NCBI GenBank assembly: GCA_024280295.1 | Contig: JAJRQK010000029.1 | Span: 186,001 to 250,000, forward strand | Direction: 5' to 3' | Length of the DNA: 64,000 nucleotides | Source: Bacteroidota bacterium | Lineage (GTDB): Bacteria; Bacteroidota; Bacteroidia; Flavobacteriales_D; Crocinitomicaceae | Notes under the pieces: model-generated | What the model was told of the DNA's origin: nothing | Seen by the model: the letters and a program-made list of their open reading frames with translations, nothing else | Databases searched by the model: none | Program-made: the position numbers and the translations under genes | Part shown: piece after piece, positions 34,343 to 42,701 of the stretch | How the letters are laid out: every line of letters starts with the position of its first letter | Position numbering within the stretch: position 1 is the first letter of the stretch

Positions 34343-34942
34343 TTAATGTGCCAGAGGAGTCTTTTCTCCTGCCAGTATCGAAACTTTTAATGTGTTTTCG
34401 ATAGGTGGTATTGGACAAGAATAATGATTTGAGTATGCACAATATGGATTGTATGCTAGGTTAAAATCTAGTTGAATTGAATTACCTTTTGGGATTTTGA
34501 CATCAAGGTAACGGCCACCTCCATAGGCTTCAATTCTGGATGTTGCATCTCTGAAAGGAATAAATAGGTAATCTTTAAATTCTTTTTTTTTCTTGAGCGA
34601 CATGTTTTGGTAAACCTCAAGTTTGCAGTTTTTACCATTAATAGTAAATGTAATGTAGCCGAACCTTCTGTAAACAGGCAGTCTTTCTGTAGAAGTTGGC
34701 ATTTCAAACTTTTTTCCTTTTGATTTTTGGAAGATTGCCGTAATTTGGTAGGTCGAATCAAACTCGAAATAGTCGAGTCCACCAAATGATGTGATTTCCT
34801 CTTCACTGAGCATTCCTTGTTCTGGATCTACTAATTCTTTGAGGTGATCTGATCTATGATCTAGCACTTCTGATTCTGTCATCTGCGCAGAAGTAGTGAG
34901 GCAAATGATTATGGCGATTAGTATAGTAAGTAATTGTTTCAT
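34343..34942 (-). CDS. DUF1684-domain secreted protein
   Basis: 199 residues with a signal peptide (KQLLTILIAIIICLTTSAQ). The DUF1684 core is clear: YLFIPFRDATS (about 123-133), YGGGRYLDVKIPKG (about 138-151), and DFNLAYNPYCAYSNHYSCPIPP (about 156-177), ending LKVSILAGEKTPL. The family is widespread; its function is unsettled, and the conserved N-P-Y-C-A-Y and C-P-I-P-P elements suggest a binding or catalytic pocket. It overlaps the yggS gene upstream by 4 bp, so it is likely part of the same transcript. Confidence 0.88.
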   Translation of the reverse strand: MKQLLTILIAIIICLTTSAQMTESEVLDHRSDHLKELVDPEQGMLSEEEITSFGGLDYFEFDSTYQITAIFQKSKGKKFEMPTSTERLPVYRRFGYITFTINGKNCKLEVYQNMSLKKKKEFKDYLFIPFRDATSRIEAYGGGRYLDVKIPKGNSIQLDFNLAYNPYCAYSNHYSCPIPPIENTLKVSILAGEKTPLAH

Positions 34943-35598
34943 CGTTCACCAAAGATAGTACTTCCAAGGCGAACCATGTTGCTGCCTTCTTCAATCGCTA
35001 ATTTGTAATCACCAGACATGCCCATCGAGATATGTTTAAAGGCGTTATTGAATTTGAAGTAATGACTTTTAATAACATTGAAGTAATTTTCCAAGTTCTG
35101 AAATTCATCGCGAATTTGTTCTTCATTGGTGGTGAAAGTTGCCATGCCCATAACACCAGTCACGTTAATGTTTTGCATTTCAACAAATTCTCTTGACGTT
35201 AAAATTTCTTGTGCGCTTTCAAAATCAAGCCCGAATTTAGAATCCTCTTGAGCGATATGAAATTGCAGAAGGCAATCGATTGTTCGATGATGTTTTAATG
35301 CTTGCTTATTAATTTCTTTCAAAAGTTTTAGGCTATCGACTGCATGGATCATTTCAACGAATGGAGCAATGTATTTTACTTTATTCGATTGTAGATGTCC
35401 AATAAAATGCCATTGAATTTCATCGGTTAGTTCTTCATGCTTAGTAACTAATTCTTGGACTTTATTTTCACCGAAAATGCGTTGACCAGCATCAAAAGCA
35501 GTTTGAATATTCGATGAAGGCTTGGTTTTAGAAACAGCTACGAGAGTGACATCTTTAGGAATTTCATTTCTTAGTTCAGATAAGCGCTGCTCAATCAT
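34939..35598 (-). CDS. YggS/PLPBP family pyridoxal phosphate homeostasis protein
   Basis: 219 residues. It begins MIEQRLSELRNEIPKDVTLVAVSKTKP, the site of the PLP-binding Lys (in VAVSKTKPS). RIFGENKVQELVTKH, WHFIGHLQSNKVKYI (about 64-78) and ISMGMSGDYKLAIEEGSNMVRLGSTIFGER at the end are family hallmarks. It binds PLP and buffers vitamin B6 pools rather than acting as an enzyme. It overlaps the DUF1015 gene by 4 bp and DUF1684 by 4 bp. Its place next to serC and other PLP-linked steps fits a shared theme, though the cluster order is also just common in this phylum. Confidence 0.94.
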   Translation of the reverse strand: MIEQRLSELRNEIPKDVTLVAVSKTKPSSNIQTAFDAGQRIFGENKVQELVTKHEELTDEIQWHFIGHLQSNKVKYIAPFVEMIHAVDSLKLLKEINKQALKHHRTIDCLLQFHIAQEDSKFGLDFESAQEILTSREFVEMQNINVTGVMGMATFTTNEEQIRDEFQNLENYFNVIKSHYFKFNNAFKHISMGMSGDYKLAIEEGSNMVRLGSTIFGER

Positions 35599-36827
35599 TC
35601 GTTGATCTTATAAATGGTAAGTCCGCTTCTTAACTTAGGCTCTACCCAAGTTGATTTTGGAGGCATAATCATATTATTATCTGCCACTTTTTTAATCTGA
35701 TTCATTGTGATCGGGTAGAGGACAAAGGCGAGTGAAAATTCTCCTGATTTAACTTTATTCTCTAATTTGGTGATTGGTTGTGCGCCACTTATAAATGAGA
35801 TGTTCTTGTTCGATTTAAGGTCTGTTATGCCAAGTAATGGTGTAAGAATATGATCTGTAAGAATTTGTGCATCTAATGATTTCACAGGATGATCTTGCTG
35901 AATGATCTCATCTTTACATTTCAAATTATACCAATCACCAGTAATGCACATGTTTAACTCATGTTCGTTAGAGGGATTGCAAGCTGAATCAATTTTCGAA
36001 ACATTGAAATTCTTAGAGAGTAGTGCTAAAAATTCATCTTCGGAATGATTATTTAATGTTTTAATAAGTCGATTGAATTCAAGGATGTCCAGATGGTTTT
36101 CGTCGATTATGTATGCAAGGAAAGACTTTTCGTTATTGAATCTTGTTTCATTCCCGTTTCGTTTGTCGAATAATCCAACCGATGAAGCACTTCGATGATG
36201 TCCATCTGCTATGTATAAGTTCTCAAATTTTTCAAATGCTATTTGAAAAGCTAGCGTATCGGCATCTGAGAGTACCCAAATTTCATGTTTGAAAAAATCT
36301 GTTGTTGTGAATTCATATTCTGGACGCTCTTGCATGCAATTTGCATACATTAGATCAACTTCTTTAGATTTTGAGTGAGATAAAAGTACTGGTTCGGCAT
36401 TGTAACCAACAATATCCAAATAATTGGTGAACATTTCTTCACGGGAAGTGATAGTTGCTTCGTGTCTTTTAATTAAGCTATTTTTATACTCTTCTATGCT
36501 CGCACCGCAAATAATTCCTGTGTATTCACGCCCCTTATGTGTCTGCCGATAAATGTAAATTTTAGGCTTATCGTCTTGGATTAAAATTCCATCTTCAATA
36601 AATTCTTCATATTTCCGAGAAATAAGATTGAATCTTTCATCGGCATCAAGTTTTGGGACTTCTGTAGTTCCAAAATGTGGACTGACAATATGTAGAAATG
36701 TGAAACTATTGTCTTCAAGTTTAGCTTCTAGGACTTTCTTTTTGTAAGCATAGATAGGCTTCGCGGCAACAAGATGAACTTTGTCGCGTGTAGGTCTTAT
36801 CGCTCTAAATGCGCTAATTTTGGCCAT
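35595..36827 (-). CDS. DUF1015 family protein
   Basis: 410 residues, cytosolic. It begins MAKISAFRAIRPTRDKVHLVAAKPI, typical of DUF1015. Later motifs are KPKIYIYRQTHKGREYTGIICG, LYIADGHHRSASSVGLF (about 204-220) and MPPKSTWVEPKLRSGLTIYKI at the C-terminus. These Asp-Gly-His-His-Arg and end motifs are the conserved core of the family. DUF1015 genes often accompany serA and serC, and homologous proteins have been linked with serine metabolism (a serine kinase fold, as I recall, in archaea). The link with serine synthesis here rests on that synteny. It sits 11 bp after serA. Confidence 0.88.
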   Translation of the reverse strand: MAKISAFRAIRPTRDKVHLVAAKPIYAYKKKVLEAKLEDNSFTFLHIVSPHFGTTEVPKLDADERFNLISRKYEEFIEDGILIQDDKPKIYIYRQTHKGREYTGIICGASIEEYKNSLIKRHEATITSREEMFTNYLDIVGYNAEPVLLSHSKSKEVDLMYANCMQERPEYEFTTTDFFKHEIWVLSDADTLAFQIAFEKFENLYIADGHHRSASSVGLFDKRNGNETRFNNEKSFLAYIIDENHLDILEFNRLIKTLNNHSEDEFLALLSKNFNVSKIDSACNPSNEHELNMCITGDWYNLKCKDEIIQQDHPVKSLDAQILTDHILTPLLGITDLKSNKNISFISGAQPITKLENKVKSGEFSLAFVLYPITMNQIKKVADNNMIMPPKSTWVEPKLRSGLTIYKINE

Positions 36828-36838
36828 TATATTGACTT

Positions 36839-37795
36839 CTATTGAGCTCCGAACTTCGAAATAATAGATTCAGCGAGTTCAGTTCCAATTCTATCTTGAG
36901 CTTCTAAGGTTGCGGCTCCAATATGTGGAGTACAAGCAATTTTAGCGTTTTGAAGTAGATCAACTCTAGGATTAGGTTCGTTTTCATAAACATCGAGTGC
37001 TGCCGCCGCAACTTTCCCACTAGCCAATGCTTCTATTAGTGCTGTTTCATCAATTACTCCACCACGAGCTGCATTAACAATTCGAACCCCATTTTTCATC
37101 TGATCAAATTCGTTCTTTCCAAAAACGGCAGATCCATCTTCTTGTTTAGGAACATGAATCGATATGAAGTCTGCATTTTTAATTGCTTCAAGCATGGAAG
37201 ATGTTGGCGTAATTTCGGCACTTGCAGATATACCATTTCCAAGATTCAAAGGAATAGAGCATGTATCGGTGATTCGATCAACAGCTGTAACAGTCATCCC
37301 ACATCCGATTGCATAACTAGCTAGACTTTGTCCAATTCTTCCGAAACCAATAATTGCTATGTTTTTCCCACGTAATTCAACGCCTTTCGCAAATTTTTTC
37401 TTTAGTGTTTTAAAATCCCCATATTCCATGTTTTTATAGGAATCATGCAAAGACCTAGAAATCGCAAGTAAATGCCCCATTACAAGTTCTGCAACAGATT
37501 GCGAGGATGCTCCTGGGGTGTTTATTACAGTTATTCCTTTATTTCGAGCATATTCAACATCGATGTTATCCATTCCAACTCCTCCTCTTCCAACTAGCTT
37601 AAGATTTGGGCAAGAATCGATCAGGTTTTCGCGAACCGTTGTTGCGCTACGAACTAAAAGAACACTAATATTCGAATTATTGATTTCGTCAATTAAATTT
37701 TCTTGAGGAATATTATTGGTCGATACTGAAAAACCAGCTGCTGTTAAAGCATCAATTCCAGCTTGTGAAATACCATCGTTTGCTAATACTTTCAT
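36839..37795 (-). CDS. serA: D-3-phosphoglycerate dehydrogenase
   Basis: 318 residues, the short form without the C-terminal ACT domain. It has VLLVRSATTVRENLID and VGRGGVGMDNIDVEYA with the catalytic Arg context. The Rossmann loop is IAIIGFGRIGQSLASYAIG (about 145-163). NAARGGVIDETALIEAL and the Glu-His dyad in TPHIGAATLEAQDRIG (about 292-307) complete the D-2-hydroxyacid dehydrogenase pattern. It oxidises 3-phosphoglycerate to 3-phosphohydroxypyruvate, the first step of serine synthesis. Lacking the ACT domain, it may not respond to serine as the longer enzymes do. It follows serC by 3 bp. Confidence 0.93.
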   Translation of the reverse strand: MKVLANDGISQAGIDALTAAGFSVSTNNIPQENLIDEINNSNISVLLVRSATTVRENLIDSCPNLKLVGRGGVGMDNIDVEYARNKGITVINTPGASSQSVAELVMGHLLAISRSLHDSYKNMEYGDFKTLKKKFAKGVELRGKNIAIIGFGRIGQSLASYAIGCGMTVTAVDRITDTCSIPLNLGNGISASAEITPTSSMLEAIKNADFISIHVPKQEDGSAVFGKNEFDQMKNGVRIVNAARGGVIDETALIEALASGKVAAAALDVYENEPNPRVDLLQNAKIACTPHIGAATLEAQDRIGTELAESIISKFGAQ

Positions 37796-37798
37796 CGA

Positions 37799-38866
37799 TT
37801 ATCCGTTTTTACGTGTAAACTCATTCATTAGATCAACAAGTACTTTCACACTGTCAATTGTAAGTGCATTGTACATTGAAGCTCTATATCCTCCAACAGA
37901 TCGATGTCCTTTTAATCCGATAATATTTGCGCCATTCCACATCTTATCAAATTCATCTTTGAGTGAATCATTATTCAGTAGAAATGTAGCATTCATCGTT
38001 GATCGATCAGCAACATCAGCTGCGCCTTTAAATAATGGATTAGAATCGATTTCATTGTACAAAAGTTCTGCTTTTGCGAGATTTCGTTGCTCTGCTTTCT
38101 CAACGCCTCCATTTTTTATTAGGTGACGAAGGTTCAGCATTGCGGTGTAAATAGAAAACACAGGAGGTGTATTCATCATTGAATCCTTTGCCGCATGATT
38201 CTTGAGATTTAAATATTTTGGCATGAATTCAGATGTCGATTTTCCTAGGATATCATCTTTAACTATATATAGTGTTGACCCAGCAGGGCCAAGATTTTTT
38301 TGAGCACCAGCATAAATTAGGTCAAACTTTGAAACATCAACCTTCTGAGCAAAAATATCAGAGGACATATCACAAACTAGTGGAGATGAAGTTACTGGGA
38401 TTGACTTGAATTGAGTTCCGAAAATAGTATTATTTGATGTGTAATGAATGTAGTCAACATCCGTTGGTATATTATATTCCTTTGGAATATAGCAGAAGTT
38501 GCGATCTTCTGAAGAGGCAAAAATGTTGGTGCCAATACCAATTGCTTCAGATTCTGAAATTGCACCTTTTGCCCAAGTACCAGTATTAATATATCCGGCT
38601 TTTTTTGAATCGCGCATCATGTTTAATGCCGTAATTGTAAAGCCAAGTGAAGCTCCGCCTTGTAAAAATAATATGGTATATCCTTCGGGAACTGCAAGTG
38701 CTTTTCTTACAAGTTCTCTTGCTTCTTCCATGACTTTGATGAAATCTGCAGATCGATGAGAGATTTCCAGTATAGATAGTCCATTGAAATTCACAACTGC
38801 ATCAGCTGCTTCCTTGAATACTTCTTGTGGAAGAATACACGGTCCTGCACCAAAATTATGTTTCAT
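37799..38866 (-). CDS. serC: Phosphoserine aminotransferase
   Basis: 355 residues. It opens MKHNFGAGPCILPQEVFKEAA, the SerC N-terminal signature. Later motifs are LFLQGGASLGFTITALNM, DYIHYTSNNTIFGTQFKS, VCDMSSDIFAQKVDVSKF, and LIYAGAQKNLGPAGSTLYIV with the PLP-binding Lys (about 192). It transfers the amino group from glutamate to 3-phosphohydroxypyruvate, the second step of serine synthesis, and can also act in vitamin B6 synthesis. It is the first gene of the serC-serA-DUF1015-yggS-DUF1684 cluster. The terminator of the THX gene sits just upstream. Confidence 0.95.
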   Translation of the reverse strand: MKHNFGAGPCILPQEVFKEAADAVVNFNGLSILEISHRSADFIKVMEEARELVRKALAVPEGYTILFLQGGASLGFTITALNMMRDSKKAGYINTGTWAKGAISESEAIGIGTNIFASSEDRNFCYIPKEYNIPTDVDYIHYTSNNTIFGTQFKSIPVTSSPLVCDMSSDIFAQKVDVSKFDLIYAGAQKNLGPAGSTLYIVKDDILGKSTSEFMPKYLNLKNHAAKDSMMNTPPVFSIYTAMLNLRHLIKNGGVEKAEQRNLAKAELLYNEIDSNPLFKGAADVADRSTMNATFLLNNDSLKDEFDKMWNGANIIGLKGHRSVGGYRASMYNALTIDSVKVLVDLMNEFTRKNG

Positions 38867-38876
38867 ATTATTGGAA

Positions 38877-38902
38877 TAAAAAAGGCTGCCGATTGGCAGC
38901 CG
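38877..38902 (-). terminator. Rho-independent terminator of the THX gene
   Basis: On the minus strand GGCTGCC (38901-38895) pairs with GGCAGCC (38890-38884) around a 4-base loop, followed by a T-run. It ends the THX gene (stop at 38909) 11 bp before the serC start, so serC needs its own promoter or partial readthrough. Confidence 0.85.
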
Positions 38903-38908
38903 AATGAA

Positions 38909-39190
38909 TTATTTTTCTTTTGTTGTTGTCTTTTTCGCTGCTGGCTTTTTGGTCGTGACCTTCTTTGCAGTTGCGGCCTTTTTCTTTGGAGTCGCAGCTT
39001 TTTTTGTTGCTGTTGATTTTTTAGCTGTTGTAGTATCTTTTGTTACAGCTTCCTCTTTTTTAGGAGCAGCCTTTTTCTTCTTGGTAACTTTCGCAGCGAC
39101 AATAGGAGTCGAACTTTTTCTTTTTCGGGAATTACCGAAGGTTCCTAGTGTTCTTTTGCCTTTTTTAGTTCTTCTATCTCCTTTACCCAT
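38909..39190 (-). CDS. Ribosomal protein bTHX-type protein with long Lys/Ala/Thr tail
   Basis: 93 residues. Residues 1-24 (MGKGDRRTKKGKRTLGTFGN) match the short 30S protein THX (MGKGD..TK.GK....G..G pattern). The rest is a disordered tail of AKK, TKK, AAT and ATKK repeats (about 30-93), like histone H1-type tails. THX is normally about 25-30 residues, so this protein is over three times the usual length. It may be a 30S subunit protein with a nucleic-acid-binding extension, or a histone-like DNA-compacting protein that borrowed the THX start. It is monocistronic with its own promoter and terminator, as expected for an abundant protein. Confidence 0.72.
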   Translation of the reverse strand: MGKGDRRTKKGKRTLGTFGNSRKRKSSTPIVAAKVTKKKKAAPKKEEAVTKDTTTAKKSTATKKAATPKKKAATAKKVTTKKPAAKKTTTKEK

Positions 39191-39220
39191 AATATTCTCT
39201 ATTAACTTTTAAATCGAACA

Positions 39221-39228
39221 CAAATATA
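39221..39228 (-). promoter_or_regulatory. Putative -7 element for the THX gene
   Basis: The minus strand reads TATATTTG, a full TAnnTTTG match, 30 bp upstream of the ATG at 39190. It begins right before the stop codon of the SpoU gene, so the THX gene has its own transcript start. Confidence 0.6.
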
Positions 39229-39906
39229 TTATTCTTTTTTGATTCGATTCCTGATTTCTGCTTCGACTTTCTCCCCGTTCTTGATAATTCGTGTACACCA
39301 TTTAATTTTTAGTGCAACTTGTTCTTTTTTTGAAAGTTTCCAGTCTAAATTTGATTCTTCAAGTCGATTCCGGAGTGAACTTAAAATAATAGCTGCTGAG
39401 ACACTGATGTTGAAACTTTCAATGAAGCCATACATTGGAATTTTGACTAGCTCATCTGCGTGTTCATAGACTTCTTGAGAAATCCCATCACGTTCGGTGC
39501 CAAAAATCAAAGCGATAGGTTGATCAATATTTATTTGTTCGATGGTTCTATTAGTATGAGGAGTTGTTGCAATTATTTTATATCCATTTTTTTTAAGATC
39601 TTTTATGCAATCAGCACTTGGGGTTTCTCCATGAGCAAAGGACTTCACGTCTACCCATTTAGAAGATCCCATGGCGATATCTCTGTGGATTGTGAATTTT
39701 TGATTCTTCTCAATAACTGAAATGTTCTGAACACCGAAACAATCACATGTCCTCATTACGGCAGATGCATTATGCTCCTTATTGATGTCTTCCATAACAA
39801 CTGTTACGTGATTTGTTCTTTGTTCAGCGATATGATTGAACAGATTTTTTTTCTTCTCGGTAACGAGCGCAAATAATTGATTTAATACGACATTTTCTAA
39901 TTCCAT
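39229..39906 (-). CDS. SpoU/TrmH-family tRNA/rRNA 2'-O-methyltransferase
   Basis: 225 residues from ATG 39906. A TTG seven codons earlier would fall inside the HU terminator and is rejected. SPOUT motifs are VVMEDINKEHNASAVMRTCDCFG with the conserved Asn and Arg (motif 1, about 37-59), PIALIFGTERDGIS (motif 2, about 133-146) and MYGFIESFNISVSAAIILS (motif 3, about 160-178). The C-terminal helix is basic. The pattern fits tRNA (guanosine-18)-2'-O-methyltransferase TrmH, but related rRNA enzymes share it. It stands between the HU and THX genes with its start only a few bases past the terminator. Confidence 0.88.
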   Translation of the reverse strand: MELENVVLNQLFALVTEKKKNLFNHIAEQRTNHVTVVMEDINKEHNASAVMRTCDCFGVQNISVIEKNQKFTIHRDIAMGSSKWVDVKSFAHGETPSADCIKDLKKNGYKIIATTPHTNRTIEQINIDQPIALIFGTERDGISQEVYEHADELVKIPMYGFIESFNISVSAAIILSSLRNRLEESNLDWKLSKKEQVALKIKWCTRIIKNGEKVEAEIRNRIKKE

Positions 39907-39910
39907 AAAA

Positions 39911-39941
39911 CAAAAAAAGGGAATCAATTTGATTCCCTTTA
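39911..39941. terminator. Palindromic terminator after the HU gene
   Basis: AAAGGGAATC (39916-39925) and GATTCCCTTT (39931-39940) form a 10-bp stem with a 5-nt loop. On the minus strand it is followed by a T-run (TTTTTTT), ending the HU transcript just before the ATG of the SpoU gene. The plus-strand side lacks a long T-run. Confidence 0.88.
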
Positions 39942-39958
39942 AAATTAGTACATTACTA

Positions 39959-40231
39959 CTAGTTTACTTTTCCACTGAGTTCAGATCCAGCTTTAAAACG
40001 AACTACGTTTTTTGTAGCTATTTGAATTTCTTTTCCCGTTTGTGGGTTACGACCTGTTCTTGCCGCACGATGAGAAACAGAGAATGATCCAAATCCAACA
40101 AGAGAAATACGATCTCCTTTTTTCAATGCACCACCTGTTGCGCTAATAAATCCATCTAATGCTCTTTTTGCATCTGCCTTTGATAATCCAGCATCTGTTG
40201 CCATTGCATCAATTAATTCCGCTTTGTTCAT
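39959..40231 (-). CDS. hup: DNA-binding protein HU
   Basis: 90 residues, the standard HU length. It begins MNKAELIDAMATDAGLSKADAKRAL. The beta-arm region has GDRISLVGFGSFSVSHRAARTGRNPQTGKEI (about 40-70), with the conserved RxGRNPQTGxEI arm. It ends VRFKAGSELSGKVN. It bends and packages DNA as a homodimer. Its promoter has both -33 and -7 elements, and a strong terminator follows, consistent with high expression. Confidence 0.97.
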   Translation of the reverse strand: MNKAELIDAMATDAGLSKADAKRALDGFISATGGALKKGDRISLVGFGSFSVSHRAARTGRNPQTGKEIQIATKNVVRFKAGSELSGKVN

Positions 40232-40271
40232 AGTCTTGGTTTTTAGTTTATGTTAATAATTTTGACTTGGA

Positions 40272-40301
40272 CAAATATATTTGAATATCCTTGCCGTACA
40301 A
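40272..40301 (-). promoter_or_regulatory. Promoter of the HU gene (-33 and -7)
   Basis: On the minus strand TTG (40301-40299), 19 bp, TATATTTG (40279-40272) matches the Bacteroidota promoter consensus TTG-N19-TAnnTTTG. It lies 40 bp upstream of the HU start codon. Confidence 0.75.
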
Positions 40302-40328
40302 GGGCTTTCAAGAAAAAAGGGTGAAAAA

Positions 40329-40357
40329 TGTGGATAACTACCAAATATTGTTGATAA
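40329..40357 (-). promoter_or_regulatory. Two DnaA-box-like 9-mers upstream of the HU promoter
   Basis: The minus strand reads TTATCCACA (40337-40329), a perfect match to the DnaA-box consensus, and TTATCAACA (40357-40349), one mismatch away, in the same direction 11 bp apart. They lie between the HU promoter and the end of fmt. They could let DnaA regulate the HU gene or mark a minor DnaA-binding site; no AT-rich unwinding array is evident. Confidence 0.4.
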
Positions 40358-40387
40358 ACTTACTTGTAGTTCAGTGAAATAGGTGGT

Positions 40388-41371
40388 TTAGAGAGTTTTA
40401 TTAACCTGTTTTGATAGAATTGAGTGATCCTCCAAACTGTTCCCTGCCAAAAAATCGACTACAGACATCCGTCTTTTACCTTCAAGTTGAAGTTCGATTA
40501 TTTCTAAATAATGCTTTTTACAAGGAATGAAAATTCGTTTTTGATAAACATATACTTTATTTAACTTTCGAATTGGGTCTGTTGTTGGTGCAGTCTTAAA
40601 TACCTTAATGGTCCTTGTCGTTTTAGTCTCATTATCGATCAACTTAAACCACGCTCCTGGGTATGGAGATAGTCCACGACAGAAATTATGAACTTGATCT
40701 GAGGTTCTGTCGAAAGGGATATAGCAATCATTCTTAAAAATTTTTGGTGCTAATCGAATATTTTTAAATGAATTTTGAACTATTTGTGGCATTGATTCAT
40801 TCTCTTCAGCCTTAATTTTCAATATACTCGAAAGTGTTAACTTGGCTCCTATATTCATTAAACGAATATAAAGCTGTCCGACTGTTTCATTTGGTCCTAT
40901 CGATACTCGCTCCTGTTCAATGATTTCGCCAGTGTCAATTTCTCGCTCAATGAAAAAGGTTGTTACTCCAGTTTCTGTTTCTCCATTTATAATAGCCCAA
41001 TTAATTGGTGCGGCTCCTCGATAGTTAGGTAGGAGTGATGCGTGAAGATTAATAGTTCCCTTAGAAGGCATTGACCAAACAACTTCTGGCAACATCCGAA
41101 AAGCGACAACGACAAAAAGATCTGCTTTCAACTTCTCTAATTCACTAATAAACTCAGGGTCTTTTAAATTAGTCGGCTGTAATATTTGTAAAGAATATGA
41201 CTCAGCAAGTACTTTAACCTCACTGAAACGAACTTTTCTTCCACGACCGGCTTGCTTGTCAGGAGCTGTTATTACCCCTACTATTTCAATACTGGAACTC
41301 TCAACAATTTCACCAAGTACGCTTGCCGCAAATTCTGGAGTACCCATGAATACAATTTTAATCTTACTCAT
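40388..41371 (-). CDS. fmt: Methionyl-tRNA formyltransferase
   Basis: 327 residues. The N-terminal Rossmann domain begins IKIVFMGTPEFAASVLGEIV. The active-site signature is NLHASLLPNYRGAAPINWAIINGE (about 108-131), with Asn and His. FIEREIDTGEIIEQE (about 140-154) supplies the catalytic Asp. The C-terminal domain has LSPYPGAWFKL. It formylates Met-tRNA for translation start. It lies 1 bp after the MATE gene on the same strand, part of an rlmI-MATE-fmt run. Confidence 0.95.
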   Translation of the reverse strand: MSKIKIVFMGTPEFAASVLGEIVESSSIEIVGVITAPDKQAGRGRKVRFSEVKVLAESYSLQILQPTNLKDPEFISELEKLKADLFVVVAFRMLPEVVWSMPSKGTINLHASLLPNYRGAAPINWAIINGETETGVTTFFIEREIDTGEIIEQERVSIGPNETVGQLYIRLMNIGAKLTLSSILKIKAEENESMPQIVQNSFKNIRLAPKIFKNDCYIPFDRTSDQVHNFCRGLSPYPGAWFKLIDNETKTTRTIKVFKTAPTTDPIRKLNKVYVYQKRIFIPCKKHYLEIIELQLEGKRRMSVVDFLAGNSLEDHSILSKQVNKTL

Positions 41372-41372
41372 T

Positions 41373-42701
41373 TTATAGATGTTTTGATTTCCAATCGAAT
41401 TTAGTTAAATAGATAATGGATAAAGTACCTATTGTCCCAAAGTAAATATACTCAACCGACCATACCCAGAATATGTCCAAATCCAGAACTTTAATAAAGA
41501 TGTACGCGCAGACTATATAAATAAGGACAGAAATACTTTCGATAAGAAAGATGTAACGAGTGTTTCCACTGCCCGCAATAGTATGAAAATAAATACTCAC
41601 AAAACCGTAGAGTAAAATAGAGCAAAAAATAAACCTTAGTGTTTCAGCACTAGTAGCCAGGAATTCCTGTTCTGGGTTTATGATACTGATTAACTTTTCA
41701 GGGTAAAGTAATGCGCCATGAAATAGAATAACTAGAAACACCATGGTCAATAATTGCATGCGCTTTATGATCAAGGACAATGCAACTTTATTGCCACTAC
41801 CTATATATTGACTGATATAGGTTTTTGTGGCTGCTCCAAACCCAAAAATTGGAACGAAAGCGAGGAAGTATAAAGATCTAAGGTTTTGGGATACGGTTAG
41901 TTCAAATACCCCCATCTGTTCGATCCAGAAGAAGAAGATTGTCCATGTCAATAATGCTAGACTTCCTTGTAACATTAATGGAGTGCCAAGTTTGATCAAA
42001 CTAATGGATGATTTTAACTCAATTCGAAACCCATTAATCATCCCATGTAGTCTTGATACTTTACTAAATAGTATTGCTATGATTAGAATCATTGCACCAA
42101 CACAATCTGAAATTGTAGATGCAAGTGCTGCACCTTTAATGCCCATCTCGGAAAACCCTGCTTTTCCAAATATGAGTAGGTAATCTAAACCAATGTTTGT
42201 TAATGCAATTCCAAGTGCGCTCACTAATACTATAGCTGTTTTTCCAATTGAAATGAAATAAGCAATTATAGCGAGTGATAATACAGATGGAATCATTCCG
42301 AACGATCTTATATGAAGATATTCTAACTGAAGTTCACCTAGGTGAAAATTTCGTGTGTTTTCTAATATGAAGTTCGGTAATACAATCCATGAAAGTATTA
42401 GTAACATCGACATGAGGACTATATTAATAGCAATGGCACTACCAAATATTTTTGGAAGAAGTTCTTCTTTGCCTTCACCAACTTTTCTTGCCATCAATAT
42501 TTGCGCCCCCTCGTTCATTCCGACCAATGCCATGAACATAGTTATATAGATCAACCCACCATTTCCAGATGCATCAAATGCTAAAGTGTCATATCTACTT
42601 AAAAATGAAGAGTCAGTAATTAGTACGATTGATTGTATGAAAGTTGACGCCATTAGGGGGACAGCAACTTTTAATATGGAACGATAGCTATAATTGAGCA
42701 T
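41373..42701 (-). CDS. MATE-family efflux transporter
   Basis: 442 residues with about 12 hydrophobic spans in two similar halves. The first half begins YRSILKVAVPLMASTFIQSIVLITDSSFLSRY, typical of MATE with the Asp in TDSSFLSR. GMNEGAQILMARKVGEG (about 61-77) is the N-lobe motif. The C-lobe has FGFGAATKTYISQYIGSGNK (about 285-304). The family exports drugs or metabolites by Na+ or H+ antiport; the substrate is unknown. It overlaps the rlmI-type gene by one base. Confidence 0.9.
   Translation of the reverse strand: MLNYSYRSILKVAVPLMASTFIQSIVLITDSSFLSRYDTLAFDASGNGGLIYITMFMALVGMNEGAQILMARKVGEGKEELLPKIFGSAIAINIVLMSMLLILSWIVLPNFILENTRNFHLGELQLEYLHIRSFGMIPSVLSLAIIAYFISIGKTAIVLVSALGIALTNIGLDYLLIFGKAGFSEMGIKGAALASTISDCVGAMILIIAILFSKVSRLHGMINGFRIELKSSISLIKLGTPLMLQGSLALLTWTIFFFWIEQMGVFELTVSQNLRSLYFLAFVPIFGFGAATKTYISQYIGSGNKVALSLIIKRMQLLTMVFLVILFHGALLYPEKLISIINPEQEFLATSAETLRFIFCSILLYGFVSIYFHTIAGSGNTRYIFLIESISVLIYIVCAYIFIKVLDLDIFWVWSVEYIYFGTIGTLSIIYLTKFDWKSKHL

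Noticed and set aside
39907-39927. TTG start for the SpoU gene seven codons upstream
   Set aside because: It lies inside the HU terminator stem; the ATG at 39906 is in the expected place.
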